Source: JAJPXC01 sp964517875 (GTDB lineage: Bacteria > Bacteroidota > Bacteroidia > Bacteroidales > Muribaculaceae). Taken from it: a DNA stretch of 28,543 nt. The position numbers were made by a program, and so were the translations under genes. The notes under the pieces are model-generated. The model saw nothing but the letters and a program-made list of their open reading frames with translations, did not search any database and was not told where the DNA came from. The stretch covers positions 1 through 28,543 of the forward strand of contig CAZFEU010000030.1 of assembly GCA_964517875.1 (NCBI GenBank). Reading direction: 5' to 3'. Below, in pieces: positions 1-5,866 of the stretch (position 1 is its first letter; each line of letters starts with the position of its first letter).

Positions 1-397
1 GGCGTGCCTGGGTGGTGAGGGGTAGCTCGGCCACTTCGTCGAGGAATATGGTGCCTCCGTCGGCCTCCTCGAAGTATCCCTTGCGCGAGGTGATTGCTCC
101 GGTGAACGACCCTTTCTCGTGGCCGAATAGCTCGGAGTCGATGGTGCCCTCGGGTATGGCGCCGCAATTGACGGCGATATATTTATTGTGCTTGCGTGCG
201 CTGTAGTGGTGTATGATCTTTGGGAAAAACTCTTTGCCTGTGCCGCTCTCACCTCTTACGAGCACCGACAGGTCAATCGGAGCCACCTGGATGGCGCGGC
301 TGATGGCCTGGATGAGCTGCGGGGCATTGCCCACAATGCCAAGACGCAGCTTGGCTTGCTGCACCTCGGGGGGGATTTCCATTGGGTTTATCTGCAT
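1..397 (-). CDS. Sigma-54-dependent transcriptional activator, AAA+ domain (partial, C-terminus beyond window)
   Basis: This is the N-terminal 132 residues of an enhancer-binding-protein-type AAA+ ATPase that remodels sigma-54 RNA polymerase. The translation shows Walker A GESGTGKE, the acidic stretch DSELFGHEKGSFTGA (a GAFTGA-type loop that touches sigma-54, here with Ser at position two) and Walker B-like GGTIFLDEVAEL. Only about 25 residues precede the AAA+ core, so there is no response-regulator receiver or PAS domain. Its activity must therefore be controlled some other way, or its DNA-binding end, outside the window, must be decisive. The ATG at 397-395 lies inside the end of the upstream acyltransferase gene (10-base overlap including that gene's stop), which suggests translational coupling. 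The family is certain; the target genes are unknown. Confidence 0.92.
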   Translation of the reverse strand, partial: MQINPMEIPPEVQQAKLRLGIVGNAPQLIQAISRAIQVAPIDLSVLVRGESGTGKEFFPKIIHHYSARKHNKYIAVNCGAIPEGTIDSELFGHEKGSFTGAITSRKGYFEEADGGTIFLDEVAELPLTTQAR

Positions 398-1233
398 TCT
401 CTTAGCTCGTAGGTTTTTGACTTGAGATATTCTCCAAATTCGTCGACCGACCCCTGGTGGAGTTTCTGTTCCTCAACCGTTATTGGCTGTCCGATGGTGA
501 CGTGTATCTTTTTCCCCTTTTTGCGGAACACTTCGGCCGGAAGCCTCAAGGTGCGTAGCTGCCAGCTCACTTTGCCCAGGAAGTTAAACCACCAGGAGTT
601 GCTGCCGTGGAAGAATATCGGTATCACCGGCACATCAAGCTGCTGTATGAGTCGGATTATTGAGGGTTGCCACTGGCGGTCGAACAGACGGCCGCGCCAA
701 TTCACCTTTGAAACTGCCCCGGCAGGGAAGAAGCCAATGGGCTCGCCGCGGCGCACCTGCATGATGGCCTCCTTGATGCCGCGCATCGACACGGCCTTTT
801 TGGCTGGATCGTCGCTTGCCAGGGCGTCGACGGCTATGAAGTTGGGGCGCATGGCGGTGATGAGGTTGAGCACCATGTTGACCATCACCTTGTATTTGGG
901 TCGCTTCGAGCCCACGATATGGATCAGGGTGATGCCGTCGAGCGCGCCAAAGGGGTGGTTGCTCACGGTGACGAAAGCTCCGGTCTTGAATTGGTCGAGT
1001 ACCTCCTCGTTGTCGATTACCAGCTTTACATCAAGGTCGTTGAGTAGGCCGGTGCAGAACTGTGGTCCGGGGGTGTGGCAGTTGTGCCCGTGGATCCAGT
1101 TGACCTTGTCGATGGCCAAGGTCTTCATGGCCCAGCGCACAAGCTTGGGATGAGAGCGTAGCTTGGGAGCCTTCTCCATTATATCTTCTTCCGACAGCAC
1201 GTCGGGACGTATTTCATAGCCTTCGTATTCCAT
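388..1233 (-). CDS. PlsC-like lysophospholipid/acyl-lipid O-acyltransferase
   Basis: The product is a 281-residue protein of the 1-acyl-glycerol-3-phosphate acyltransferase superfamily, which transfers an acyl chain to a lipid hydroxyl at the inner membrane. The catalytic HX4D box appears as NHPFGALDG (around residue 95), followed by the GFFPAGAVS block (the FPEG equivalent) and VPVIPIFFHGSNS (PxxPI-like block). Such Bacteroidetes proteins are often labelled hemolysin or PlsC; an OlsA/GlsA-like role in amino-acid lipid synthesis is possible but not demonstrated. The frame is open up to 1284, but a canonical promoter -7 box lies at 1266-1259, so the upstream start would precede transcription. 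The ATG at 1233 (MEYEGYEIRP) is chosen. It is followed by, and overlaps, the sigma-54 activator gene. Confidence 0.9.
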   Translation of the reverse strand: MEYEGYEIRPDVLSEEDIMEKAPKLRSHPKLVRWAMKTLAIDKVNWIHGHNCHTPGPQFCTGLLNDLDVKLVIDNEEVLDQFKTGAFVTVSNHPFGALDGITLIHIVGSKRPKYKVMVNMVLNLITAMRPNFIAVDALASDDPAKKAVSMRGIKEAIMQVRRGEPIGFFPAGAVSKVNWRGRLFDRQWQPSIIRLIQQLDVPVIPIFFHGSNSWWFNFLGKVSWQLRTLRLPAEVFRKKGKKIHVTIGQPITVEEQKLHQGSVDEFGEYLKSKTYELRECR

Positions 1234-1258
1234 CTTTTTAGTTATAGGTATTGAAATG

Positions 1259-1290
1259 CAAAAGTATACAAAATCTCCCAACAACCCAAA
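1259..1290 (-). promoter_or_regulatory. Bacteroidetes-type promoter of the acyltransferase/sigma-54 activator pair
   Basis: Read on the minus strand, TTTG (1290-1287) is followed after 20 bases by TACTTTTG (1266-1259). This matches the Bacteroidetes -33/-7 consensus TTTG-N19-21-TAnnTTTG. The start codon is 25 bases below the -7 box. The spacer holds TGGGAGATTTTG (1280-1269), which recurs in the promoter at 3521-3551. Confidence 0.75.
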
Positions 1291-1364
1291 CCCATCTTGG
1301 GCGGTGGACTTTGAAAAAAGTATGAAATGGCTTAAATTTGCTGCGAAAACAGAATATTTGCAGT

Positions 1365-2405
1365 ATGTCGACCCCTAAAGCTATCATACTTGGATTTATC
1401 AACCGCGGTGCTGTGGCATCCGACGGCGAATCGGTGAAAAACCAGTACATCATATCGCAACTTGAAAAATTGGGCGTGAAGATGCTGCCCCTTGATTTCT
1501 ATGGGTGGCGCAAGCGGCCTTGGGTAATGCCTCAGGCACTGCTTACACTGATATTCCGACCCCGTACCCCGTTGATTCTGTCAACCAATCCGGGCAATAT
1601 TTACGGCATCCTTAAGGCTCACCATTTGTTGCGGTCAAAGCGTAAGGTGATTTATTGGGTGATAGGTGGCAGCCTGCATGACCGCATCAAATCGGGTGAA
1701 TTTTCTCCCGAATATTTCAAGGGCATCGACCAGCTGATAGTGGAGAGCAGCATTATGTACGACAGCTTGCGACAACAGGGCGTGGATAATGTACGGGTGC
1801 TGTCCAACTTCAAGAACGTAAACTATTTACCGCCTTTGCATAAGCGCGGCGACAAGGTGCGCTTCGTTTTTCTGTCGAGGGTCAGCCCGTTCAAGGGTGT
1901 CGACTATATATTCGATGCCGTGAAGATGCTTAATGACCAGGGTTATGGCGATCGCTATGAGGTGGATTTCTACGGCAAGATTGACGATGATTATGTGTCG
2001 ACTTTCGAGGCTCGCGAGCAGGATGCGCCCAATGTGAGCTACCATGGTGTGCTACCGATGCACACCCGCGAGGGGGTCGACCGGCTTGCCGGCTACGATG
2101 CCATGCTGTTTCCCACATTCTGGCCGAGCGAGGGCTTTGCCGGTATATTCATTGATGCCGCCGTGTGTGGCCTGCCCATCATAGCCAGTGACTGGGCTCA
2201 CAACCGTGCGTTCCTCCGTGAGGGTGAGGATGCGCTGTTCGTGCAGCCCAAGGATGCGCAGTCGCTCGCCGAGCAGATGCGGCGCGTTATCGATGGCGAG
2301 GTCGACCTCGCAGCTATGAAGCGCAACGCTCAGAGCCGTGCCAGGGGGTATGACATCGACAGTGTGGTAACGCCACAGCTTCTTAAGGAGTTGGGACTGC
2401 TATAG
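1365..2405 (+). CDS. Glycosyltransferase family 4 (GT-B)
   Basis: This 346-residue cytoplasmic or membrane-associated glycosyltransferase probably adds a sugar to a lipid-linked oligosaccharide. The N-terminal half has the acceptor-side Rossmann domain (AIILGFINRGAVASDGE). The C-terminal half begins with FVFLSRVSPFKGVDYI (about residue 165) and carries the nucleotide-sugar motif EGFAGIFID (E256 and D264, an EX7E-like pair) followed by CGLPIIAS. The frame can be extended upstream to a TTG at 1338, but the ATG at 1365 gives the usual N-terminus. A near-match to a -7 box (AATATTTG, 1353-1360) lacks a correctly spaced -33 element, so the promoter is unresolved. The gene converges on the acyltransferase-3 gene with a 7-base gap. 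Donor and acceptor are unknown. Confidence 0.9.
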   Translation: MSTPKAIILGFINRGAVASDGESVKNQYIISQLEKLGVKMLPLDFYGWRKRPWVMPQALLTLIFRPRTPLILSTNPGNIYGILKAHHLLRSKRKVIYWVIGGSLHDRIKSGEFSPEYFKGIDQLIVESSIMYDSLRQQGVDNVRVLSNFKNVNYLPPLHKRGDKVRFVFLSRVSPFKGVDYIFDAVKMLNDQGYGDRYEVDFYGKIDDDYVSTFEAREQDAPNVSYHGVLPMHTREGVDRLAGYDAMLFPTFWPSEGFAGIFIDAAVCGLPIIASDWAHNRAFLREGEDALFVQPKDAQSLAEQMRRVIDGEVDLAAMKRNAQSRARGYDIDSVVTPQLLKELGLL

Positions 2406-2412
2406 TTGTGGC

Positions 2413-3498
2413 CTACCGGCGCAGAGGGTCGCCGAGGGTGAGGAATGCCATATAGCGGCTCGTGCGGACTATGGCTATCACGCCGCAGCATACGGCCACG
2501 ATAAGCCCCGACGCTATAAAGCTCATGGTGAACGTGGGCACGAATTGCACACCGGTGGCTTCGATGGCTACAGCGAGCCAAGGTATGGGGAATAGGAAGA
2601 AGTATTGCCACAGATATATGCCCAGGCTGTTCCGCCCCAAATATGCCCAAAGTTTTATTGATGCCGTGGGTGAGCCTTTCGCCCCATCCACCCATCGGCG
2701 TATCAGGCTGAAGGCCACCACTACAAGGAGCAGGTGCCATATCGGGGCTATAACCAGGGTGGCTCCCGGGCTCGACATGAATCCTATGGTGCTACGGTAA
2801 GCCAGTAGGGTGAGCAACCCTCCACCTATAAGCAGTGATGCCGTCACTACCCACTGATTGCGTAGCATGCTGTTAAACCGGCCGCTATGCCTGCGGGCTA
2901 ATGCTCCGGCCATAAAAACAGGGGTGTACATTGCCACCATGCTGAGCTCAAGTATGTTGCCCAGCTCGGTGGGGGTCGCTTTGTAAAGAGCCACCAGGGC
3001 TACAAAGATCGCCGGAATTGCCATAATCTGTGCCACGCCACTGCTGATACGTCGCATCAACGGCGCTACGCAGCGGTATATCACAATTATCTCAAATAAG
3101 CAAATGGTGAACCAGTACCCCCATTTAGAGTCGTCGCACCACAACATGCGTATGTTTTCGGCCCAGTCGTTGCCCACTCCCTCTGCTGCGGTGAGGTGAG
3201 AGTGGCTGCGGTAGAGGGCATATAGAGCCGACATTACTACCATCGGCACCACCAGTTGCTTAAATCGTTGCCACAGCCGCGGCGCGGCAAAACCAACTCC
3301 CTCTCCGTTGTCTTTATAACTGAAATAGCCGCTGATGAAGAAGAAAAGCGGCATGTGCGACCACGTGATTATGCTCATTAGCAGGGTGTCAACAGGCGTG
3401 GTGGGAGAGAACAGTAGCACGTGCCCCATCACCACGGCATAGATGGCGATCCCTTTCATCACGTCGAAACTCAGGTCGCGGGGCTTGGTTTGTGTCAT
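2413..3498 (-). CDS. Acyltransferase family 3 membrane protein (OafA-like)
   Basis: This 361-residue polytopic inner-membrane protein belongs to the acyltransferase-3 family, which O-acylates surface carbohydrates or other acceptors. Family hallmarks are SFDVMKGIAIYAVVMGHVLLF near the N-terminus (with the conserved His) and MPLFFFISGYF in the next helix. About ten hydrophobic segments follow, including GIYLWQYFFLFPI near the end. Starts at 3543, 3516 and 3498 share the frame. A promoter -7 box sits at 3528-3521, so only 3498 (MTQTKPRD) leaves a reasonable leader. The neighbouring glycosyltransferase suggests modification of a surface glycan; the acyl donor and target are not known. Confidence 0.88.
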   Translation of the reverse strand: MTQTKPRDLSFDVMKGIAIYAVVMGHVLLFSPTTPVDTLLMSIITWSHMPLFFFISGYFSYKDNGEGVGFAAPRLWQRFKQLVVPMVVMSALYALYRSHSHLTAAEGVGNDWAENIRMLWCDDSKWGYWFTICLFEIIVIYRCVAPLMRRISSGVAQIMAIPAIFVALVALYKATPTELGNILELSMVAMYTPVFMAGALARRHSGRFNSMLRNQWVVTASLLIGGGLLTLLAYRSTIGFMSSPGATLVIAPIWHLLLVVVAFSLIRRWVDGAKGSPTASIKLWAYLGRNSLGIYLWQYFFLFPIPWLAVAIEATGVQFVPTFTMSFIASGLIVAVCCGVIAIVRTSRYMAFLTLGDPLRR

Positions 3499-3520
3499 TT
3501 TCTCGGGAGGTTGCATGTGG

Positions 3521-3551
3521 CAAAGGTAATCAAAATCTCCCATCTCCCAAA
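3521..3551 (-). promoter_or_regulatory. Bacteroidetes-type promoter of the acyltransferase-3 gene
   Basis: On the minus strand, TTTG (3551-3548) and TACCTTTG (3528-3521) are separated by 19 bases. The spacer contains TGGGAGATTTTG (3542-3531), identical to the 12-mer in the promoter at 1259-1290 and placed two bases from the -7 box in both. A tandem GGGAGAT repeat overlaps it. Confidence 0.75.
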
Positions 3552-3568
3552 ATCTTCACGGCATGCCT

Positions 3569-3598
3569 AAATATTTCTTAAATATTTCACTGAAATAT
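3569..3598 (+). repeat. Helically phased AAATATTTC repeats
   Basis: AAATATTTC occurs at 3569-3577 and 3580-3588, an 11-base period, followed by the inverted partial copy GAAATAT at 3592-3598. The repeats lie between the acyltransferase-3 promoter and the gene at 3691, upstream of its candidate promoter. This could be an operator, but A/T-rich low complexity is a plain alternative. Confidence 0.35.
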
Positions 3599-3609
3599 CG
3601 CTATTTTTC

Positions 3610-3640
3610 TTGCAATTTACGATTTTTTTATTTTATTTTG
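3610..3640 (+). promoter_or_regulatory. Weak candidate promoter of the secreted protein gene
   Basis: TTG (3610-3612) and TATTTTG (3634-3640) are separated by 21 bases. The -7 element is one base short of TAnnTTTG, so this is a tentative assignment. It would give a leader of roughly 40-45 bases. Confidence 0.3.
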
Positions 3641-3690
3641 CGAAAAATCAATTCGTTGCGCAAAGCAATTAATCCTTAATTCCTTCCACC

Positions 3691-4755
3691 ATGAAGCACA
3701 TAGCGCTTTCTCTCGTAGTCCTGATGGCAAGCCTTACCGCCACGGCGGGCACCATCAGCAAGACCTACAACTTCTCATCATCACAAGTCGAGGTCAACAC
3801 CGTCACCACCGACAACACATTAATGACCACACAAACAACGTCAAAGGCTAAGAAAGCAGCGAGTGATTACACGCCGATGGTGGTTGAGGGTAAGACATGG
3901 TGGCAATCGACTGAGGGGTGGCCTAAAAGGTTTAATGTAGATCACTATTACTATATTGAGGTTGGTTTCACGATTGGCAGCGAGGTTGAGATAGACGGCG
4001 TAAAATGGAATAAGCTATACATCAGCCATTATCGTGACGGAGTTAACTACATTGAGGGTGTTAAATGGAAAGAAGATGAGTCACTCTTAGGCTATATACG
4101 TGAAGAAGATGGTAAAGTATTTTATTTAGCATTAACGGATGAGGATGTTTTGGTTCGCTTCGAGAGCCTATTTGGCGAGACATACGCAATCCTTATCCCA
4201 ATGTACCCCGCTTTTGACGGAAGAGAGATACTCATTTATGATTTTAACAAACGGGATTTTTACATCGGCTCACTTGGCTATGAATCGAATCCCTCCGACT
4301 ATTATTGGAAGCCGTATCTACTTAAGTATGTGTCAAAAGAATCTGTCAATAACTCCGGGAGAGAGTATGAAAAGTACACTTATACTCACGAAGAAGGGTA
4401 TGCCGCTGAGGGGGAGGAAACATACTTCATAGAAGGTATCGGCATGACAGAATCTTGCGGCTGGTTAAGACATCCCCTATTTTTCCTTCCCATGATCAAT
4501 ATGGAGAAAACTGCTCTCAGTGGGTTGAATCTTCGGTATGTGACGGATAAGGACTACAATATCCTGTATGAGCAGGAGGGTGGCACCAAGCTATGGGACG
4601 AGATGGCTGGCGTGAGCACAGTAGCTATTGACGGCAATAGCAACTGCCAGCCAGTGTGGTATAACATGCAGGGCGTGAAGATTGCTGAGCCTTCGACCCC
4701 CGGTATATACATCCGTAAAGCCGGTAACACTACGGAGAAAGTAGTGGTGAAATAA
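3691..4755 (+). CDS. Secreted protein of unknown function with type IX-like C-terminal tail
   Basis: I do not recognise the family. The 354-residue product begins with a clear Sec signal peptide (MKHIALSLVVLMASLTATAG; cleavage probably after about residue 20). A Thr/Ser-rich linker follows to about residue 55. The body is rich in Tyr, Trp, Asp and Glu, with repeated hydrophobic/aromatic strands consistent with a beta-rich extracellular fold. The last 35 residues (VWYNMQGVKI ... GIYIRKAGN ... KVVVK) resemble the C-terminal sorting tails of Bacteroidetes surface proteins. The middle of the gene (about 3900-4450) looks more A/T-rich than its neighbours, hinting at separate ancestry. It stands alone, with a terminator directly downstream. 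The ATG at 3691 is the only start giving an intact signal peptide. Confidence 0.75.
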   Translation: MKHIALSLVVLMASLTATAGTISKTYNFSSSQVEVNTVTTDNTLMTTQTTSKAKKAASDYTPMVVEGKTWWQSTEGWPKRFNVDHYYYIEVGFTIGSEVEIDGVKWNKLYISHYRDGVNYIEGVKWKEDESLLGYIREEDGKVFYLALTDEDVLVRFESLFGETYAILIPMYPAFDGREILIYDFNKRDFYIGSLGYESNPSDYYWKPYLLKYVSKESVNNSGREYEKYTYTHEEGYAAEGEETYFIEGIGMTESCGWLRHPLFFLPMINMEKTALSGLNLRYVTDKDYNILYEQEGGTKLWDEMAGVSTVAIDGNSNCQPVWYNMQGVKIAEPSTPGIYIRKAGNTTEKVVVK

Positions 4756-4774
4756 ACCTTAACACACCAAAATA

Positions 4775-4822
4775 AGTGGCCGCAACAATGGGGAGCCAAT
4801 CTCTCTCTCAGTTGCGGCCACT
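4775..4822 (+). terminator. Strong hairpin terminator
   Basis: A perfect 12-base-pair stem pairs AGTGGCCGCAAC (4775-4786) with GTTGCGGCCACT (4811-4822) around a 24-base loop. It starts 20 bases after the stop of the secreted protein gene and is followed by a T-rich CTCTTTATTCCTTAAT stretch. It separates that gene from the polysaccharide operon. Confidence 0.8.
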
Positions 4823-4883
4823 CTTTATTCCTTAATCTTGCACTTGCTTGTTTAATCTGCGGGGCGTATGGCTGCGGTGCGGT

Positions 4884-4915
4884 TTTGCAGAGTTGGGGGA
4901 AATTGTATAACTTTG
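4884..4915 (+). promoter_or_regulatory. Promoter of the polysaccharide assembly operon
   Basis: TTTG (4884-4887), a 20-base spacer and TAACTTTG (4908-4915) match the Bacteroidetes consensus. The spacer contains TGGGGGAAATTG (4894-4905), which matches 9 of 12 positions of the element in the promoters near 1270 and 3535 and sits the same two bases from the -7 box. Transcription from here would leave a leader of about 80 bases. Confidence 0.78.
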
Positions 4916-4940
4916 CGCCCCGTATGGAAAAAAGTATACT

Positions 4941-4977
4941 TGATTACAATATTTAACCATTCATGGCGTTGTAATCA
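4941..4977 (+). other. Hairpin in the leader of the polysaccharide operon
   Basis: TGATTACAA (4941-4949) can pair with TTGTAATCA (4969-4977) over 9 base pairs with a 19-base loop. It lies between the promoter and the Wza-like start codon at 5000. There is no T-run after it, so a terminator or attenuator reading is not supported by itself; a translational or transcript-stability role is possible. Confidence 0.45.
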
Positions 4978-4999
4978 TAGGTAAAACCGAATCATTGCA

Positions 5000-5809
5000 A
5001 TGAAAAAGATAAAATTAGGCATATTGGCTCTCGTGGCCACAATCTTTGCTTCATGCTCAAGCCAGCGCGGCTCACTGGCCTATATGGAGGACCTCAAACA
5101 GGCCACCGACGGCCAAATAGTCAACGCGGAGAATTACCAGGTGAAAATATTGCCTGATGATGAGCTGCTTATCACTGTAACATCGCTTGTGCCGTCAGCT
5201 GCCGCTGATTATAACCTGCCCCTGGTCAACCCGGCTCAAAGGGGTGAGGATATTGTGCTGTCGCAGCAGCCATCGCAGCAGACATATATAGTGAATAGTG
5301 AAGGTGACATCACAATGCCCATCCTGGGCAAGGTGCATGTGGCTGGCCTCACCACGCAGCAGCTTACGCAGCAGCTCCAGACGCGTATCAGCCAGGATGT
5401 GGATGAGCCGATAGTGAGGGTGCAGTTGCTGAGTTTCCGCATCAATGTGCTTGGCGAAGTCAAGGAGCCAGGAGCCCAGAAGGTTGACCGCGAGCGCTAC
5501 ACCCTGCTCGACGCACTGGCAGCAGCCGGCGATCTCACCGAGTATGGCGAGCGCGAAAATGTGCTGCTCATCCGCGAGGAGAATGGTAAGATGGTGTATC
5601 ATCACTTCAACCTCAACTCGTCAAAAACGCTTGAGTCGCCCTATTTCTATCTGCGTCAGAATGATGTAATCTATGTAGAGCCCAATAAGATACGCTCGGA
5701 CAACTCGAAATACAATCAGTATAACGCCTACAAGATTTCAATCACTTCAACCATTGTGAGTGCGTGCTCGGTGATAGCTTCGCTGGTAATCGCACTGACA
5801 GTGAAGTAA
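5000..5809 (+). CDS. Wza-like polysaccharide export lipoprotein
   Basis: This 269-residue outer-membrane polysaccharide export protein forms the exit channel for the assembled glycan. It has a lipoprotein signal with the lipid-attached Cys at residue 19 (TIFASC). A Poly_export domain spans about residues 45-140 (YQVKILPDDELLITV ... GDITMPILGKVHVAGLT). An SLBB-type beta-grasp spans about 148-215 (INVLGEVKEPGAQKVDRERY, TLLDALAAAGDL). A C-terminal hydrophobic helix (about 245-268) corresponds in position to the helix that forms the Wza outer-membrane barrel. It is shorter than E. coli Wza, as is usual in Bacteroidetes. First gene of the operon; the kinase gene follows after 57 bases, which contain a small AGCCC/GGGCT hairpin (5821-5839). 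Confidence 0.93.
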   Translation: MKKIKLGILALVATIFASCSSQRGSLAYMEDLKQATDGQIVNAENYQVKILPDDELLITVTSLVPSAAADYNLPLVNPAQRGEDIVLSQQPSQQTYIVNSEGDITMPILGKVHVAGLTTQQLTQQLQTRISQDVDEPIVRVQLLSFRINVLGEVKEPGAQKVDRERYTLLDALAAAGDLTEYGERENVLLIREENGKMVYHHFNLNSSKTLESPYFYLRQNDVIYVEPNKIRSDNSKYNQYNAYKISITSTIVSACSVIASLVIALTVK

Positions 5810-5866
5810 TATATTTAATCAGCCCCGGTAGATAGGGCTCCCCTCAATATTAGACATAACCTCGAT

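Noticed and set aside
422..1153. Long plus-strand open frame (243 codons) opposite the acyltransferase gene.
   Set aside because: It lies antisense to a clear PlsC-like gene, its translation is low-complexity with no recognisable motif, and no promoter or start context supports it.
1338..1362. TTG at 1338 as the start of the first GT4 gene, and AATATTTG (1353-1360) as its -7 box.
   Set aside because: The ATG at 1365 gives the family N-terminus. The -7 candidate has a mismatch in the TA and no TTTG at 19-21 bases, so neither is called.
5821..5839. AGCCC/GGGCT hairpin between the Wza-like and Wzc-like genes as a terminator.
   Set aside because: It has only 5 base pairs, no T-run, and lies inside an obvious operon; at most it affects relative expression.
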